Assembly: GCA_021648145.1 (NCBI GenBank)
Contig: JAKITI010000008.1
Coordinates: forward strand, 1-64,000
DNA from: Gammaproteobacteria bacterium
Lineage (GTDB): Bacteria > Pseudomonadota > Gammaproteobacteria > JAADGQ01
Direction: 5' to 3'
DNA length: 64,000 nt
Shown: positions 25,331 to 34,114 of the stretch, piece by piece
How positions within the stretch are numbered: the first letter of the stretch is position 1
Layout of the letters: each line of letters begins with the position of its first letter
Translations under genes and position numbers: made by a program
The notes under the pieces: model-generated
The model's database searches: none
What the model saw: only the letters and a program-made list of their open reading frames with translations
What the model was told of the DNA's origin: nothing

Positions 25331-27748
25331 ATGCGTAAATTATTCCCGATCTCTATTATATCTGCGTTATTAGCCACACTATTTTTAGTGTGGGTGCCCC
25401 AGTTAGTTGCACAGCCACAAAAAACCATTAATAGTTCTGCTCCTGCTTTTGCTCCCATACAGTTCAATAAATCTCAAAGAACGAAAAAACAAAAGCTGCT
25501 TGCACACGGCAAAAAATATATCAGTGCAGGCGATATTAAAAATGCGATTACTATTTTTTTAAGCGCATTGAAAAAGTTTCCAAATGATATTGATGTGCTC
25601 AATCATCTTGGAATTGCATATTCGATGAATAAACAGTTGACTCAGGCACAAGAAGTATTCTTGCAAGTGATTGAGCAAGACCCAAAGGCAGCGGGGGCAC
25701 ATATGAATGTTGCGAGAATATTTGGTCAGCAGGGGAATGCTGAAAAAGAGCGGTATCATTTTTCTCAGGTTGTTACGCAAGAGCCTGATAGCAAACGAGG
25801 TAAACAAGCACAGACTCGCTTATGGCTCTTAAAAGGCAAAGATTTTTTTCAGAAAAAAGAGTATGAGAAGGGTGAGGCTGAGATTAAAAAGTTGTTGAAA
25901 GAGCGCCCTAATTCACCCGCAGCCCTCTTTGCTTTAGGTTCTGCTTATCTGGAGCAAAATAGAGGTGAAGAGGCTGTAAAAACATTTACTCAGCTTGCTG
26001 AAATTAACCCAGATAATTTTAAAGCTCAATTTGGCTTGGCTCGCGCTTATTTAAGTGGAAGAAAGTTTGATGAAGCATTCGTGCAGCTTGATAAAGCAGC
26101 GGTAACGACGCAGAGCGATATACAAAAAAAACAACTGAAAGCAGTGATGCTAAATGCATATATGAATGATGGAACACGACTTTCAAAACTGGGGAAATTA
26201 AAGTTAGGGCAGGCACAATTTAAAAAGGCCGTCGAATTAGATCCTGATAATCCGCGAGCTCATTTTGGTCTCGGAGGCACATATCTCCACATGAAGCAGC
26301 TCGATAAAGCGCGAGAATTATATAAACGCGTGACAGAGCTTGATCCAACCAATCCCATTGGTTATAAGCAGTTGGGTAATGTTCTGCTTGGTTTGGGGGA
26401 GTTTAATGAGGCCGCTGAGGCCTATTTAACCGCAGTGACACTCGAAGGTGACCCTGAAAAATCAGAAAAATTACTGTTCAAAGCACAAGTTGTATTGGCT
26501 CGTGCTGAATTAAAAGCTGAAAACTATGATGCCGCAGAAAAATTATTTCAGGCACTGATTGATCTGAATCCAGATGAATACGAACCCTATCTTTATATGG
26601 GATTTGTAAAAAACCGCAAAGGGGATCTAGACGAGGCGGTGAAAATGTATGAAAAGCTACTGGAGTTGAAACCAGGTTATATTCCGGGGTTATGGTTTTT
26701 ATCACTGCTTTATGAGCAGCAGGGAGAAAATGAGAAAGCCGCCGTGGGCTATAGGCAGATTGTGAATGGTTCCACTGGAAAATTGGCTGAAAAATCAAAA
26801 GAGCGTATACGTATTGTTGATCGTCGTCTGCGGCCTGATTCTTATGCTATGACCTATCAAATGGGCTATGACGATAATGTGAATCAGAACCCTGAACAAC
26901 CTGACTCTGATTATCGCACTGACCTGTTTTTTAATATGGCATACCAGTTCAGGCCAAAGAAGAACCTTAAATATGACTTCAGTCTATCGCCATCATATTC
27001 GGTTTTTCATCTGCAACAGTTTGATTTTTTCTCCTATGATGCAAGCGCTTCTGTCAATTCCGGGCCGGTAGATCGTTACTGGACACTGGGCTACAGCTAT
27101 CGGAAAAACAGTCGTTTGATGCTGGATGAAGCTATCAGCAAGAGCTCAGTGTATAAAGCGAGTGGCTATCGGCGCTTGAATATGAAAAGTATCTCTCCTG
27201 AGACTTGGGGCTCTGATGTGAGTTCCACGGTGACAGGAACGTTATCTTATACGGATAAAGAGTCATTAGTCGGAACGATTTCTGATGCAAAAATTTATAC
27301 TGTGGGAGCGACTCTTAGGCAGCCTTTTGCGATGCGTAGTAATTTACGTTTGGGGTATACCCTGACACGAACAGACAATAAAAATGAAGTGGACTCAGAT
27401 TTTGCAAATACCAGTCACGAATTCAGCACCTATTTGAGTAAAAGTTTTAAACATAAGCTCTCAGGAAGCTTGGGCTATCAGTTATTGTATTCAAGATTCA
27501 AGAATCCTGATTCATTTACAGGTTTTAAGAAGCGTCGATCAAATTTACAAAATAAACTGTCCGCACGGCTGAATTATAGATTAAATTCACAACTATTTTT
27601 TTATGGCCAATATAGTTGGCAAATTATACGCTCCGAATTTTCATCTAACATTGTATTAAGCGGTGAGACGATTGCAACACTCGAACAAAATGCATTGGTC
27701 AGCTATATTAGAAATAACTTTGTTTTAGGCTTTAGGTTGGAGTTTTGA
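25331..27748 (+). CDS. TPR-repeat protein with a C-terminal outer-membrane barrel
   Basis: An 805-residue secreted protein. After a signal peptide (MRKLFPISIISALLATLFLV), residues about 55-490 form roughly ten tetratricopeptide repeats, for example AITIFLSALKKFPNDIDVLN and QFKKAVELDPDNPRAHFGLG. Residues about 500-805 are beta-rich (QMGYDDNVNQNPEQ onward) and end FVLGFRLEF with terminal Phe. A periplasmic TPR superhelix fused to an outer-membrane barrel is the architecture of PgaA and BcsC (polysaccharide export) and of Slam (surface lipoprotein display). The barrel here is about 300 residues, close to those families. It ends the five-gene cluster and a terminator follows. Which cargo it passes is unknown. 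Confidence 0.75.
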   Translation: MRKLFPISIISALLATLFLVWVPQLVAQPQKTINSSAPAFAPIQFNKSQRTKKQKLLAHGKKYISAGDIKNAITIFLSALKKFPNDIDVLNHLGIAYSMNKQLTQAQEVFLQVIEQDPKAAGAHMNVARIFGQQGNAEKERYHFSQVVTQEPDSKRGKQAQTRLWLLKGKDFFQKKEYEKGEAEIKKLLKERPNSPAALFALGSAYLEQNRGEEAVKTFTQLAEINPDNFKAQFGLARAYLSGRKFDEAFVQLDKAAVTTQSDIQKKQLKAVMLNAYMNDGTRLSKLGKLKLGQAQFKKAVELDPDNPRAHFGLGGTYLHMKQLDKARELYKRVTELDPTNPIGYKQLGNVLLGLGEFNEAAEAYLTAVTLEGDPEKSEKLLFKAQVVLARAELKAENYDAAEKLFQALIDLNPDEYEPYLYMGFVKNRKGDLDEAVKMYEKLLELKPGYIPGLWFLSLLYEQQGENEKAAVGYRQIVNGSTGKLAEKSKERIRIVDRRLRPDSYAMTYQMGYDDNVNQNPEQPDSDYRTDLFFNMAYQFRPKKNLKYDFSLSPSYSVFHLQQFDFFSYDASASVNSGPVDRYWTLGYSYRKNSRLMLDEAISKSSVYKASGYRRLNMKSISPETWGSDVSSTVTGTLSYTDKESLVGTISDAKIYTVGATLRQPFAMRSNLRLGYTLTRTDNKNEVDSDFANTSHEFSTYLSKSFKHKLSGSLGYQLLYSRFKNPDSFTGFKKRRSNLQNKLSARLNYRLNSQLFFYGQYSWQIIRSEFSSNIVLSGETIATLEQNALVSYIRNNFVLGFRLEF

Positions 27749-27768
27749 GTTTGAGAAAATTAAGCTAA

Positions 27769-27798
27769 ACCCCAACAGCCGAAGGATTCCGTTGGGGT
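27769..27798. terminator. Terminator hairpin between convergent genes
   Basis: An 8-bp perfect stem (ACCCCAAC pairing with GTTGGGGT) encloses 14 bases that can themselves pair as CC-GAA-GG. It lies between the stop of the TPR-barrel gene (27748) and the stop of the OmpA-like gene (27821, minus). T-rich sequence flanks it on both strands, so it may serve both directions. Confidence 0.65.
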
Positions 27799-27820
27799 AT
27801 TCTGCTATTTATTATGGAGT

Positions 27821-28624
27821 CTAACGCGTTACTTTTGGTAGCTCGCTTGATAAAATATCAAGGTTTGGTAGCATAACGATCTCTATCCGGCGATTAAGCT
27901 TCCGGCCTTCTTCAGTTTCATTCTCAGATCTCGGGCGAAATTCACCAAAACCAGCCGCAGAGATATTCTCAGGGGCAACATCCATACTGGTCAGTAGGTG
28001 GATGACGGTGAGAGCTCGGGTTGTGGATAATTCCCAATTACTCGGAAAGCGTGCGCTTTTTATCGGATTATTGTCTGTGTGTCCTTCAATTTGAAAGCGC
28101 CTGTCTGAAAACTGGCTCAGTACTAATGCAATGTTAGCTAGAGCCTCTTTACCTTCGGGGTTTAAGTGAGCACTTCCACTCTTAAACAGAACATTGTTCG
28201 GAAGGTTAATGACAATCCGGCCCTGCTCAATGCTGACCGTTAATTGACCCCCATCAATCATGGTTTTCAATCGATTAACAAACTGTGCATATATTTCATT
28301 ACGGCGTTTAGTTTCGGCTTCAATATTACTCAGAGTGGCCATTTTTTCCTGAGACTCTGAAAGCTCCTTTTGAAGCGCCAATTTTCTTGCTTCAAGTTTG
28401 TTTAACTCGTCCTGAGTTTTTGCAATTTGCTTTTTAGAAGAATCCAGCTCCTGTTCGGTTTTTTTAATTTTTTCTTTATTACGACTAATTTCATCTTGAG
28501 CGCTCTCCAAAGATTGGTGCATGGCATCTTTTTCGGCGAGTGCGGTCTCGAATTTACCGCTGGATACACAGGCGGATAAAAGAACTGAAGATAGAAGCGT
28601 GATTGTCAGTGTGCTAAATTTCAT
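27821..28624 (-). CDS. OmpA/MotB-domain lipoprotein with a coiled coil
   Basis: A 267-residue protein. A signal peptide with lipobox LLSAC puts the lipidated Cys at residue 19. Residues about 25-110 are a charged coiled coil (KEKIKKTEQELDSSKKQIAK). The C-terminal OmpA-like domain has FKSGSAHLNPEGKEALANIA, the peptidoglycan-binding IEGHTDNNPI and NWELSTTRA, and RRIEIVMLP. It likely links the outer membrane to the cell wall; the spacing between lipid anchor and OmpA domain resembles YiaD/MotB-type proteins. It is convergent with the envelope cluster and may belong to a separate unit. Confidence 0.88.
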   Translation of the reverse strand: MKFSTLTITLLSSVLLSACVSSGKFETALAEKDAMHQSLESAQDEISRNKEKIKKTEQELDSSKKQIAKTQDELNKLEARKLALQKELSESQEKMATLSNIEAETKRRNEIYAQFVNRLKTMIDGGQLTVSIEQGRIVINLPNNVLFKSGSAHLNPEGKEALANIALVLSQFSDRRFQIEGHTDNNPIKSARFPSNWELSTTRALTVIHLLTSMDVAPENISAAGFGEFRPRSENETEEGRKLNRRIEIVMLPNLDILSSELPKVTR

Positions 28625-28907
28625 GTTAGCTCCTTATGATTTTTATTGGTCTGAGTTTTCCGTTGAATTTGGGTCAACTATGTTGAACCAAATCGGCCAT
28701 CCTGTTGTTCCGACTCACACAGAGTAGTGATTTTTTTAATCTATAGCAATGACTTGAGTCCGTTTATAGAAAAAGAAACGGTTTGATGCCAGGAAGACTG
28801 TACGAGAAGGTTGGTGTTGTGTGTGTGAATGTGTATATCTGCTTGGCTTTGTTTGAGTGATTTTGTTGTTGGCAGCGGGGTAGTCCGCATAAATTACGTC
28901 CCTTTTT
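28625..28907. other. Non-coding gap, 283 bp
   Basis: This lies upstream of the OmpA-like gene and downstream of the DUF2310-like gene, both on the minus strand. A minus-strand frame of about 62 codons exists (28736-28924) but overlaps the next gene's end and shows no recognisable domain, so I do not call it. No RNA gene or clear repeat was seen. It presumably holds the promoter of the OmpA-like gene. Confidence 0.5.
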
Positions 28908-29708
28908 TCAAGACTCATCTTCACTGTTCACATTTGTGGATAACTCTGAAACTAATCTACTTTCATCACATTTAAAGGCTATAAAATCAGATGATGTTTT
29001 ATCTGCTATAAGCCAGTCATTGCCTGTGATTGGACATTTTCTTTGTTGGTCTTGTTTTTGTGACCCATCTCGATAATTGAAGAGAAAATAATAGGTTGGT
29101 ACAGCCGTTAGTTTTTCAACTAATGCACACAGTTTACGCCCAGATTTATTAATGCTGGAGAAAGGGTTTTGCATTTGTTCTTGTGTAAATGCTTCGTATG
29201 CACCACTAGATAACCACAATCCAGACAACCTTTCAAAATCTTGATTCCAGAAATAAATATTATCGTAATCCACTCCGTTATGATCTGTACCAGGAAATCT
29301 ATATAATGGTATGGGGCGATGTGTATCACCACAAAGCAATGGTGATTCCCAGCCATTTCTTAATATATAATAGGATGAGTTTTCAGGAACTGTATAATTT
29401 GGATTACCTGCATCTCTTCCTGTGAATATACTTTCTATGGTGCTACCTGTATTTTTTTCTATTTTTTCTATCAAGTCTAAACTGTACTCACTGCAATATT
29501 TTAAAAATAGCGAATCTTTTTCAGGGCAAATAACAGGTACTCGCAGCGTTAAATCATCGACAATTATTGGGTGGTCTTTTTTGATAATTTGACCCGTCCG
29601 GTCTAAATGAAAAACATAATCATAAGCCCAGTCTATCCAGTCCTCGTATTGTTGATTATGTTTTTCCTTGAATCGTTTATTTTTGATAATGATATCGAAT
29701 GCGTACAT
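28908..29708 (-). CDS. DUF2310-like Zn-ribbon-containing protein
   Basis: A 266-residue cytoplasmic protein with no signal peptide. The C-terminal block CPITGNDWLIADKTSSDFIAFKCDESRLVS matches my memory of DUF2310, described as a Zn-ribbon-containing, possibly nucleic-acid-binding family in gammaproteobacteria. Only one Cys of each expected Cys pair is present (CPITG, KCDES), so metal binding may be lost. The N-terminal part (YAFDIIIKNKRF) fits the same family. Function unknown. It is on the same strand as glnE but separated by about 80 bases. Confidence 0.55.
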   Translation of the reverse strand: MYAFDIIIKNKRFKEKHNQQYEDWIDWAYDYVFHLDRTGQIIKKDHPIIVDDLTLRVPVICPEKDSLFLKYCSEYSLDLIEKIEKNTGSTIESIFTGRDAGNPNYTVPENSSYYILRNGWESPLLCGDTHRPIPLYRFPGTDHNGVDYDNIYFWNQDFERLSGLWLSSGAYEAFTQEQMQNPFSSINKSGRKLCALVEKLTAVPTYYFLFNYRDGSQKQDQQRKCPITGNDWLIADKTSSDFIAFKCDESRLVSELSTNVNSEDES

Positions 29709-29788
29709 GATTATTTATCCTTAGAACCAAAGCGTTGAAAGAGATTTTCGAATAAAACTCACTCTACAGATGCAACTCTAATTTACAA

Positions 29789-32662
29789 TCATGGCGACTT
29801 ATCAAGCAACTTCTGCCAAATTGTTTTAACCTGACTGCTCTCTTCTTTAAATTTTTGACTATCAACTAAAGCCTTTTTTCCCTGAAGCACTTGGTGGTGA
29901 CCCGCATGGCGATAGCTGCGATAAGCGTTGCTCAATTGTTTAAACTCCTCTTCTGTAAAAAAGAATATTTTAGTGAGCGCTTCGAGCAGGCTCAGGTGAT
30001 CCGTCCAACGAAGCAGCTCTGGGTGCTTGTGTGCGTTGGCAAGGATGCCGTATTGTACTAAAAACTCAATATCAACAATGCCTCCCACAGCATGTTTAAG
30101 GTCAAATTTTCCCTGTTGCTTCGTTGTGAGTGTTTGACGCATCTGCTCTCGCATTTTTTTTATCTCTTGTTTCAGTGTTGTTAATGGCTCTTTTTCTGAA
30201 AGTACTTTTTGCCGAATCGCTGTGAATTTGTCGCAAAGCCTACCTTGATTGTTGCCCGCGATAAATCGTGCCCGAATCAATGCCTGATGTTCCCATGTCC
30301 AGGCAGACGAGTGTTGATAAGTAGAAAAAGCATCCAGGCTGCTCACCAATAGGCCAGAAGAGCCATTGGGGCGCAGGCGCATATCAACTTCATAGAGCAT
30401 TCCTGATGAAGTCAGTGTATTGAGCATATGAATAATACTTTGACCCAGTCGAGTGAAAAACTGTGCATGACTGATGGGTTTCACGCCTGTTGTTTGTGAA
30501 TCGCTGTGAGGGTCGTCATACAAAAAAACGAGATCCAGATCGGAGCCATAACCCAGCTCAATGCCACCTAGTTTGCCGTAACCGATAATAGCAAAATCAA
30601 TATCGGTGCTTGCATTGTGCTGCTGCGGCATCCCATGTTTTTTGGTCAAACGTTTTAATGCGAGTTGCAAGGCCTGTTGTAAAATATTTTCTGCAATTGC
30701 CGTCAAATAATCACTGACATTCATGAGTGGTAGTTTACCCATAATATCTGTTGCGGCCACACGTAAAACATGTGCCTTTTTGAACTGGCGCAGTACGTCC
30801 ATCTGGCGCTCAAGGTCATCCTCTTTAATTTGCTCAAGTTGAAAGGCCAGTTCAATTTCCATGCGGGTTTTATCGAGCGGCGTATAAAGCACTCTTGGAT
30901 CAAGCAATTCATCCAGCAATAAGGGGTAGCGTGTTAACTGCTCAGTAATCCAGGGGCAAGCCAGATTTAATTGCACCAGTTGGGAAAGTGCCATCGGGTT
31001 CTCAGTGAGGAGCGAAAAATAGGCACTGCGCCGAGTCATGGCTTCGATAAACTGGATGAGCCTCTGTAATGGCTTAATTGATTGGCTTTGAGTCAGTGCT
31101 GCGCCAAGTAGCAGTGGCATCAGTCGATCAAGGCGCTCTTTGGCCATCATAGCTAGGCTTGTATAGCGTGATGAATGGTGTAACTGTGTGAGGGTTTGAG
31201 CAATTTCAATTGCGGTGTTGCTATCATAGCCAGCCTGCGTGAGCAGTGCGATGGCCTGTTCTGAATGAGCGCTGCTTTGCCATATATCAGAAAATTGCGT
31301 GAAATGGTCTGTTTGAGGAGCATCAAACACCTGCTCAAAGTGGCTATGAACTTGATTCAGATGTTGCTCAAGTGCCGTCATAAATGTTTGCCAATTGGAA
31401 AACCCCATGGAAAAGGCCAGTCGTTCACGGCTTAATTTGTTTTCAGGCAGCGTATGTGTCTGCTTGTCCTCCATCATTTGCAGACGATTTTCTGTACGGC
31501 GTAAAAAAACATAGGCTTCCGTCAGAGTGAGAACAACATGCCTAGGCAGGTAGTTTTTTTGCTCCAGCAGGCGTAAAATTTTTAAGATACTGCGTTCTCG
31601 CAGCTCAGGCTCTCTGCCACCACGAATCAGTTGAAAGGCTTGCCCAATAAACTCTACTTCACGAATTCCACCAATGCCCAGCTTGATATTATTCTCTTTT
31701 TTTCGGCGCTCAACATCATGATTGATGCTTTGTTTGAGCTTTCGCAATGCTCTGAAGGCGCTAAAATCCAGATAACGACGATAGACAAAGGGGCGCATGA
31801 TTTTCAGTAATTGTTCACCTGCAGCGGAGTCACCCGAGATGATGCGTGCTTTAACCCAGGCGTAACGTTCCCAGTCTCGGCCGTGAGCTTGATAGTAGGC
31901 TTCCATTGCATCAAAGCTCATGGCCAAAGGGCCACTGTCGCCAAATGGACGTAAGCGCACGTCGGTACGAAATACATACCCCTGAGGTGTTAAGGCCGAC
32001 AGTGCATTGATAAGGCGCTGCCCCAGTTTGGTAAAGTATTCACCATTGCTTAAACTTTTGGATCGGCCTGTTGTTTGACCTTGCGATGGATAGGCAAAAA
32101 TCAGATCAATGTCAGAGGAAAAATTCAATTCATGAGCGCCGAGCTTACCCATCGCGATGACAACCATTTTCTGTGGAACCCTATTTTCATCAACGGGTGT
32201 TCCGTAGATTTTTGATTGCCATTGGTGAAGCCGTGTTAACGATTCATCAACACACGCTTCGGCAAGTTCAGATAGGTCGGAGAGGGTTTCATCAAGCGAG
32301 GCTTGTTGTGCGAGGTCACGCCAGGCAATACGCACCATTTCTCTCCGACGAAAATGGCGCAAGACATCAAGCAGTGCAGCCTCCTCAGTCACTTTTGTGA
32401 GTTGTTTTGAGAGTACGGTGTGATATCTGTTTTTTTCGTAAATTGTGTTCAGGTCATTGCTGTGTATCAGTTTAAGCAGCATGTTTGGGTGGCGAATACA
32501 GCTTTGAGCCACAAACTCACTTCCTGCCCAAACGGTTTGTAATGTTTTCAACAGTAAAGGATCGGAACTCAGCGGTGAGTTTTCAATTGAAGTCGCATTG
32601 CAGAAGGACTCCCATTGACTGGAGATGAGGCTTTGTAACTCTTGTGATACTGGCAATGGCAT
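29789..32662 (-). CDS. glnE: Bifunctional glutamine synthetase adenylyltransferase/deadenylase
   Basis: A GlnE of about 957 residues that attaches AMP to, or removes it from, glutamine synthetase under PII control. The two nucleotidyltransferase domains are both intact: ELNFSSDIDLIFAYP near residue 175 (deadenylase half) and ELGYGSDLDLVFLYDD near 700 (adenylyltransferase half), with GGIREVEFIGQ and GGIVDIEFLVQ helical blocks. I chose ATG 32662 because AAGG is seven bases upstream; TTG 32680 is the alternative. It is divergent from pilU, with fewer than 80 bases between them. Confidence 0.96.
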   Translation of the reverse strand: MPLPVSQELQSLISSQWESFCNATSIENSPLSSDPLLLKTLQTVWAGSEFVAQSCIRHPNMLLKLIHSNDLNTIYEKNRYHTVLSKQLTKVTEEAALLDVLRHFRRREMVRIAWRDLAQQASLDETLSDLSELAEACVDESLTRLHQWQSKIYGTPVDENRVPQKMVVIAMGKLGAHELNFSSDIDLIFAYPSQGQTTGRSKSLSNGEYFTKLGQRLINALSALTPQGYVFRTDVRLRPFGDSGPLAMSFDAMEAYYQAHGRDWERYAWVKARIISGDSAAGEQLLKIMRPFVYRRYLDFSAFRALRKLKQSINHDVERRKKENNIKLGIGGIREVEFIGQAFQLIRGGREPELRERSILKILRLLEQKNYLPRHVVLTLTEAYVFLRRTENRLQMMEDKQTHTLPENKLSRERLAFSMGFSNWQTFMTALEQHLNQVHSHFEQVFDAPQTDHFTQFSDIWQSSAHSEQAIALLTQAGYDSNTAIEIAQTLTQLHHSSRYTSLAMMAKERLDRLMPLLLGAALTQSQSIKPLQRLIQFIEAMTRRSAYFSLLTENPMALSQLVQLNLACPWITEQLTRYPLLLDELLDPRVLYTPLDKTRMEIELAFQLEQIKEDDLERQMDVLRQFKKAHVLRVAATDIMGKLPLMNVSDYLTAIAENILQQALQLALKRLTKKHGMPQQHNASTDIDFAIIGYGKLGGIELGYGSDLDLVFLYDDPHSDSQTTGVKPISHAQFFTRLGQSIIHMLNTLTSSGMLYEVDMRLRPNGSSGLLVSSLDAFSTYQHSSAWTWEHQALIRARFIAGNNQGRLCDKFTAIRQKVLSEKEPLTTLKQEIKKMREQMRQTLTTKQQGKFDLKHAVGGIVDIEFLVQYGILANAHKHPELLRWTDHLSLLEALTKIFFFTEEEFKQLSNAYRSYRHAGHHQVLQGKKALVDSQKFKEESSQVKTIWQKLLDKSP

Positions 32663-32735
32663 GGTTTTACCTTGAGTCAAGATGTTTTTGCTGTTGTCGA
32701 TAGATCATAGAACAGCTAATGGAGCAAAAAGAAAG

Positions 32736-33857
32736 ATGGAATTTGATGATTACTTAAAAGCAATGGTAGAGCAAGATGCATCAGATATCTATCTGACCAC
32801 TGGAGCGCCCGCAAGCGCTAAAATTCAGGGGCAAATGGTGCCGCTGGAGAGTGATAAACTGAAACCAAACCGCGTCAAGGAAATTGCTTATGGCGTAATG
32901 AATGGGGATCAAATTGCTGAGTTTGAAGCCAAACCTGAGATGAATATGGCTCTTTCGGCCAGAGGAATCGGGCGTTTCCGTATCAATATTTTCAAACAGC
33001 GGAATCAAGTGGGGATGGTGATTCGTAATATCAAAACGACCATTCCGACCATGAGTGACCTTAAATTACCCTCAGTGCTCGCCAAGCTTGTCATGCAAAA
33101 GCGGGGGCTGATTCTATTTGTTGGAGGAACGGGGTCAGGAAAATCGACCTCATTGGCGGCATTGCTGGACTATAGAAACGAGCACCATGCAGGTCATATT
33201 ATTACGATTGAAGACCCTATTGAGTATGTTCATACACATAAAAAAAGTATCGTAAATCAGCGTGAAGTGGGTGTCGACACAGACAGCTTTGAAGATGCTC
33301 TAAAAAACACGCTGCGCCAAGCACCTGATGTTATTTTAATTGGTGAAATACGTGACCGTGAAACGATGGAGCACGCGCTCGCTTTTGCAGAGACTGGGCA
33401 CCTCGCTATTTCAACACTTCATGCTAATAACGCCAATCAGGCTTTTGACCGTATTATTAACTTTTTCCCAGAAGAGCGGCACAAGCAACTGCTGCTCGAT
33501 CTATCACTGAATGTTCGTGGTTTTGTTTCCCAGCGCTTGGTACGAACGGTGGATAATAAACGAACGGCTGCGATTGAAGTTCTTTTAGGTACACCGTTAG
33601 TGGCTGATTTAATTCTTAAAAGTGAGATAACCAAAATTAAGGATGTGATGGAAAAATCAGAAAATCTGGGAATGCAGACTTTTGATACGGCACTGTATAA
33701 GCTCTACCGTGAAGGGCGCATCAGTTTTGAAGAAGCGCTACGCAATGCAGATTCTCAAAATAATCTACGTTTGAAAATTAGTCTGGATGAGAAAAAAGAG
33801 AATCAAGGCGCACCATCTTTTGCACTGGAGTTGGAGGAGAGTGATATTGAGGTTTAG
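32736..33857 (+). CDS. pilU: Type IV pilus twitching ATPase PilU
   Basis: A 373-residue AAA-type hexameric ATPase that helps PilT retract type IV pili. Walker A GGTGSGKST is near residue 130, the Asp box IEDPIEYVH follows, then Walker B VILIGEIRD and the His box GHLAISTLHANNA. PilU is favoured over PilT by the N-terminal MEFDDYLKAMVEQDASDIYLT and the long C-terminal acidic tail after FEEAL. ATG 32736 starts the conserved N-terminus; the frame opens earlier at a TTG-free ATG (32682) that lacks homology. pilT is not in the window. Confidence 0.93.
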   Translation: MEFDDYLKAMVEQDASDIYLTTGAPASAKIQGQMVPLESDKLKPNRVKEIAYGVMNGDQIAEFEAKPEMNMALSARGIGRFRINIFKQRNQVGMVIRNIKTTIPTMSDLKLPSVLAKLVMQKRGLILFVGGTGSGKSTSLAALLDYRNEHHAGHIITIEDPIEYVHTHKKSIVNQREVGVDTDSFEDALKNTLRQAPDVILIGEIRDRETMEHALAFAETGHLAISTLHANNANQAFDRIINFFPEERHKQLLLDLSLNVRGFVSQRLVRTVDNKRTAAIEVLLGTPLVADLILKSEITKIKDVMEKSENLGMQTFDTALYKLYREGRISFEEALRNADSQNNLRLKISLDEKKENQGAPSFALELEESDIEV

Positions 33858-34114
33858 ACACAGCTCAATGTGCTAAAGTTTGGTGAAAAAAATGATGCTT
33901 CGGGCAATCCACTGGAGCATTATTAGCTGATTTAGGCCAATAAAAACTCAAGCCTCCGATTTAACCTTTGCTTTCAGTCATTGTATAAGCATGTTTTCAA
34001 AATGCTTCACATCACCTGGTAATATTTTTTTGGTCTACCCGCCGCTGAGGGCGAAAGCACAATATCCACCGATAAATTTGATAATTCACAAATATGTCTC
34101 GGCAGCGCCGCCGC

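Noticed and set aside
28736-28924. 62-codon minus-strand ORF before the OmpA-like gene
   Set aside because: It overlaps the DUF2310-like gene's end, has low-complexity His/Thr/Ser content and no recognisable domain or ribosome-binding site.
33858-34114. RNA gene or remnant in the gap after pilU
   Set aside because: Only an imperfect 21-base palindrome (AAGCAT...ATGCTT) is visible; no tRNA fold or open frame was found.
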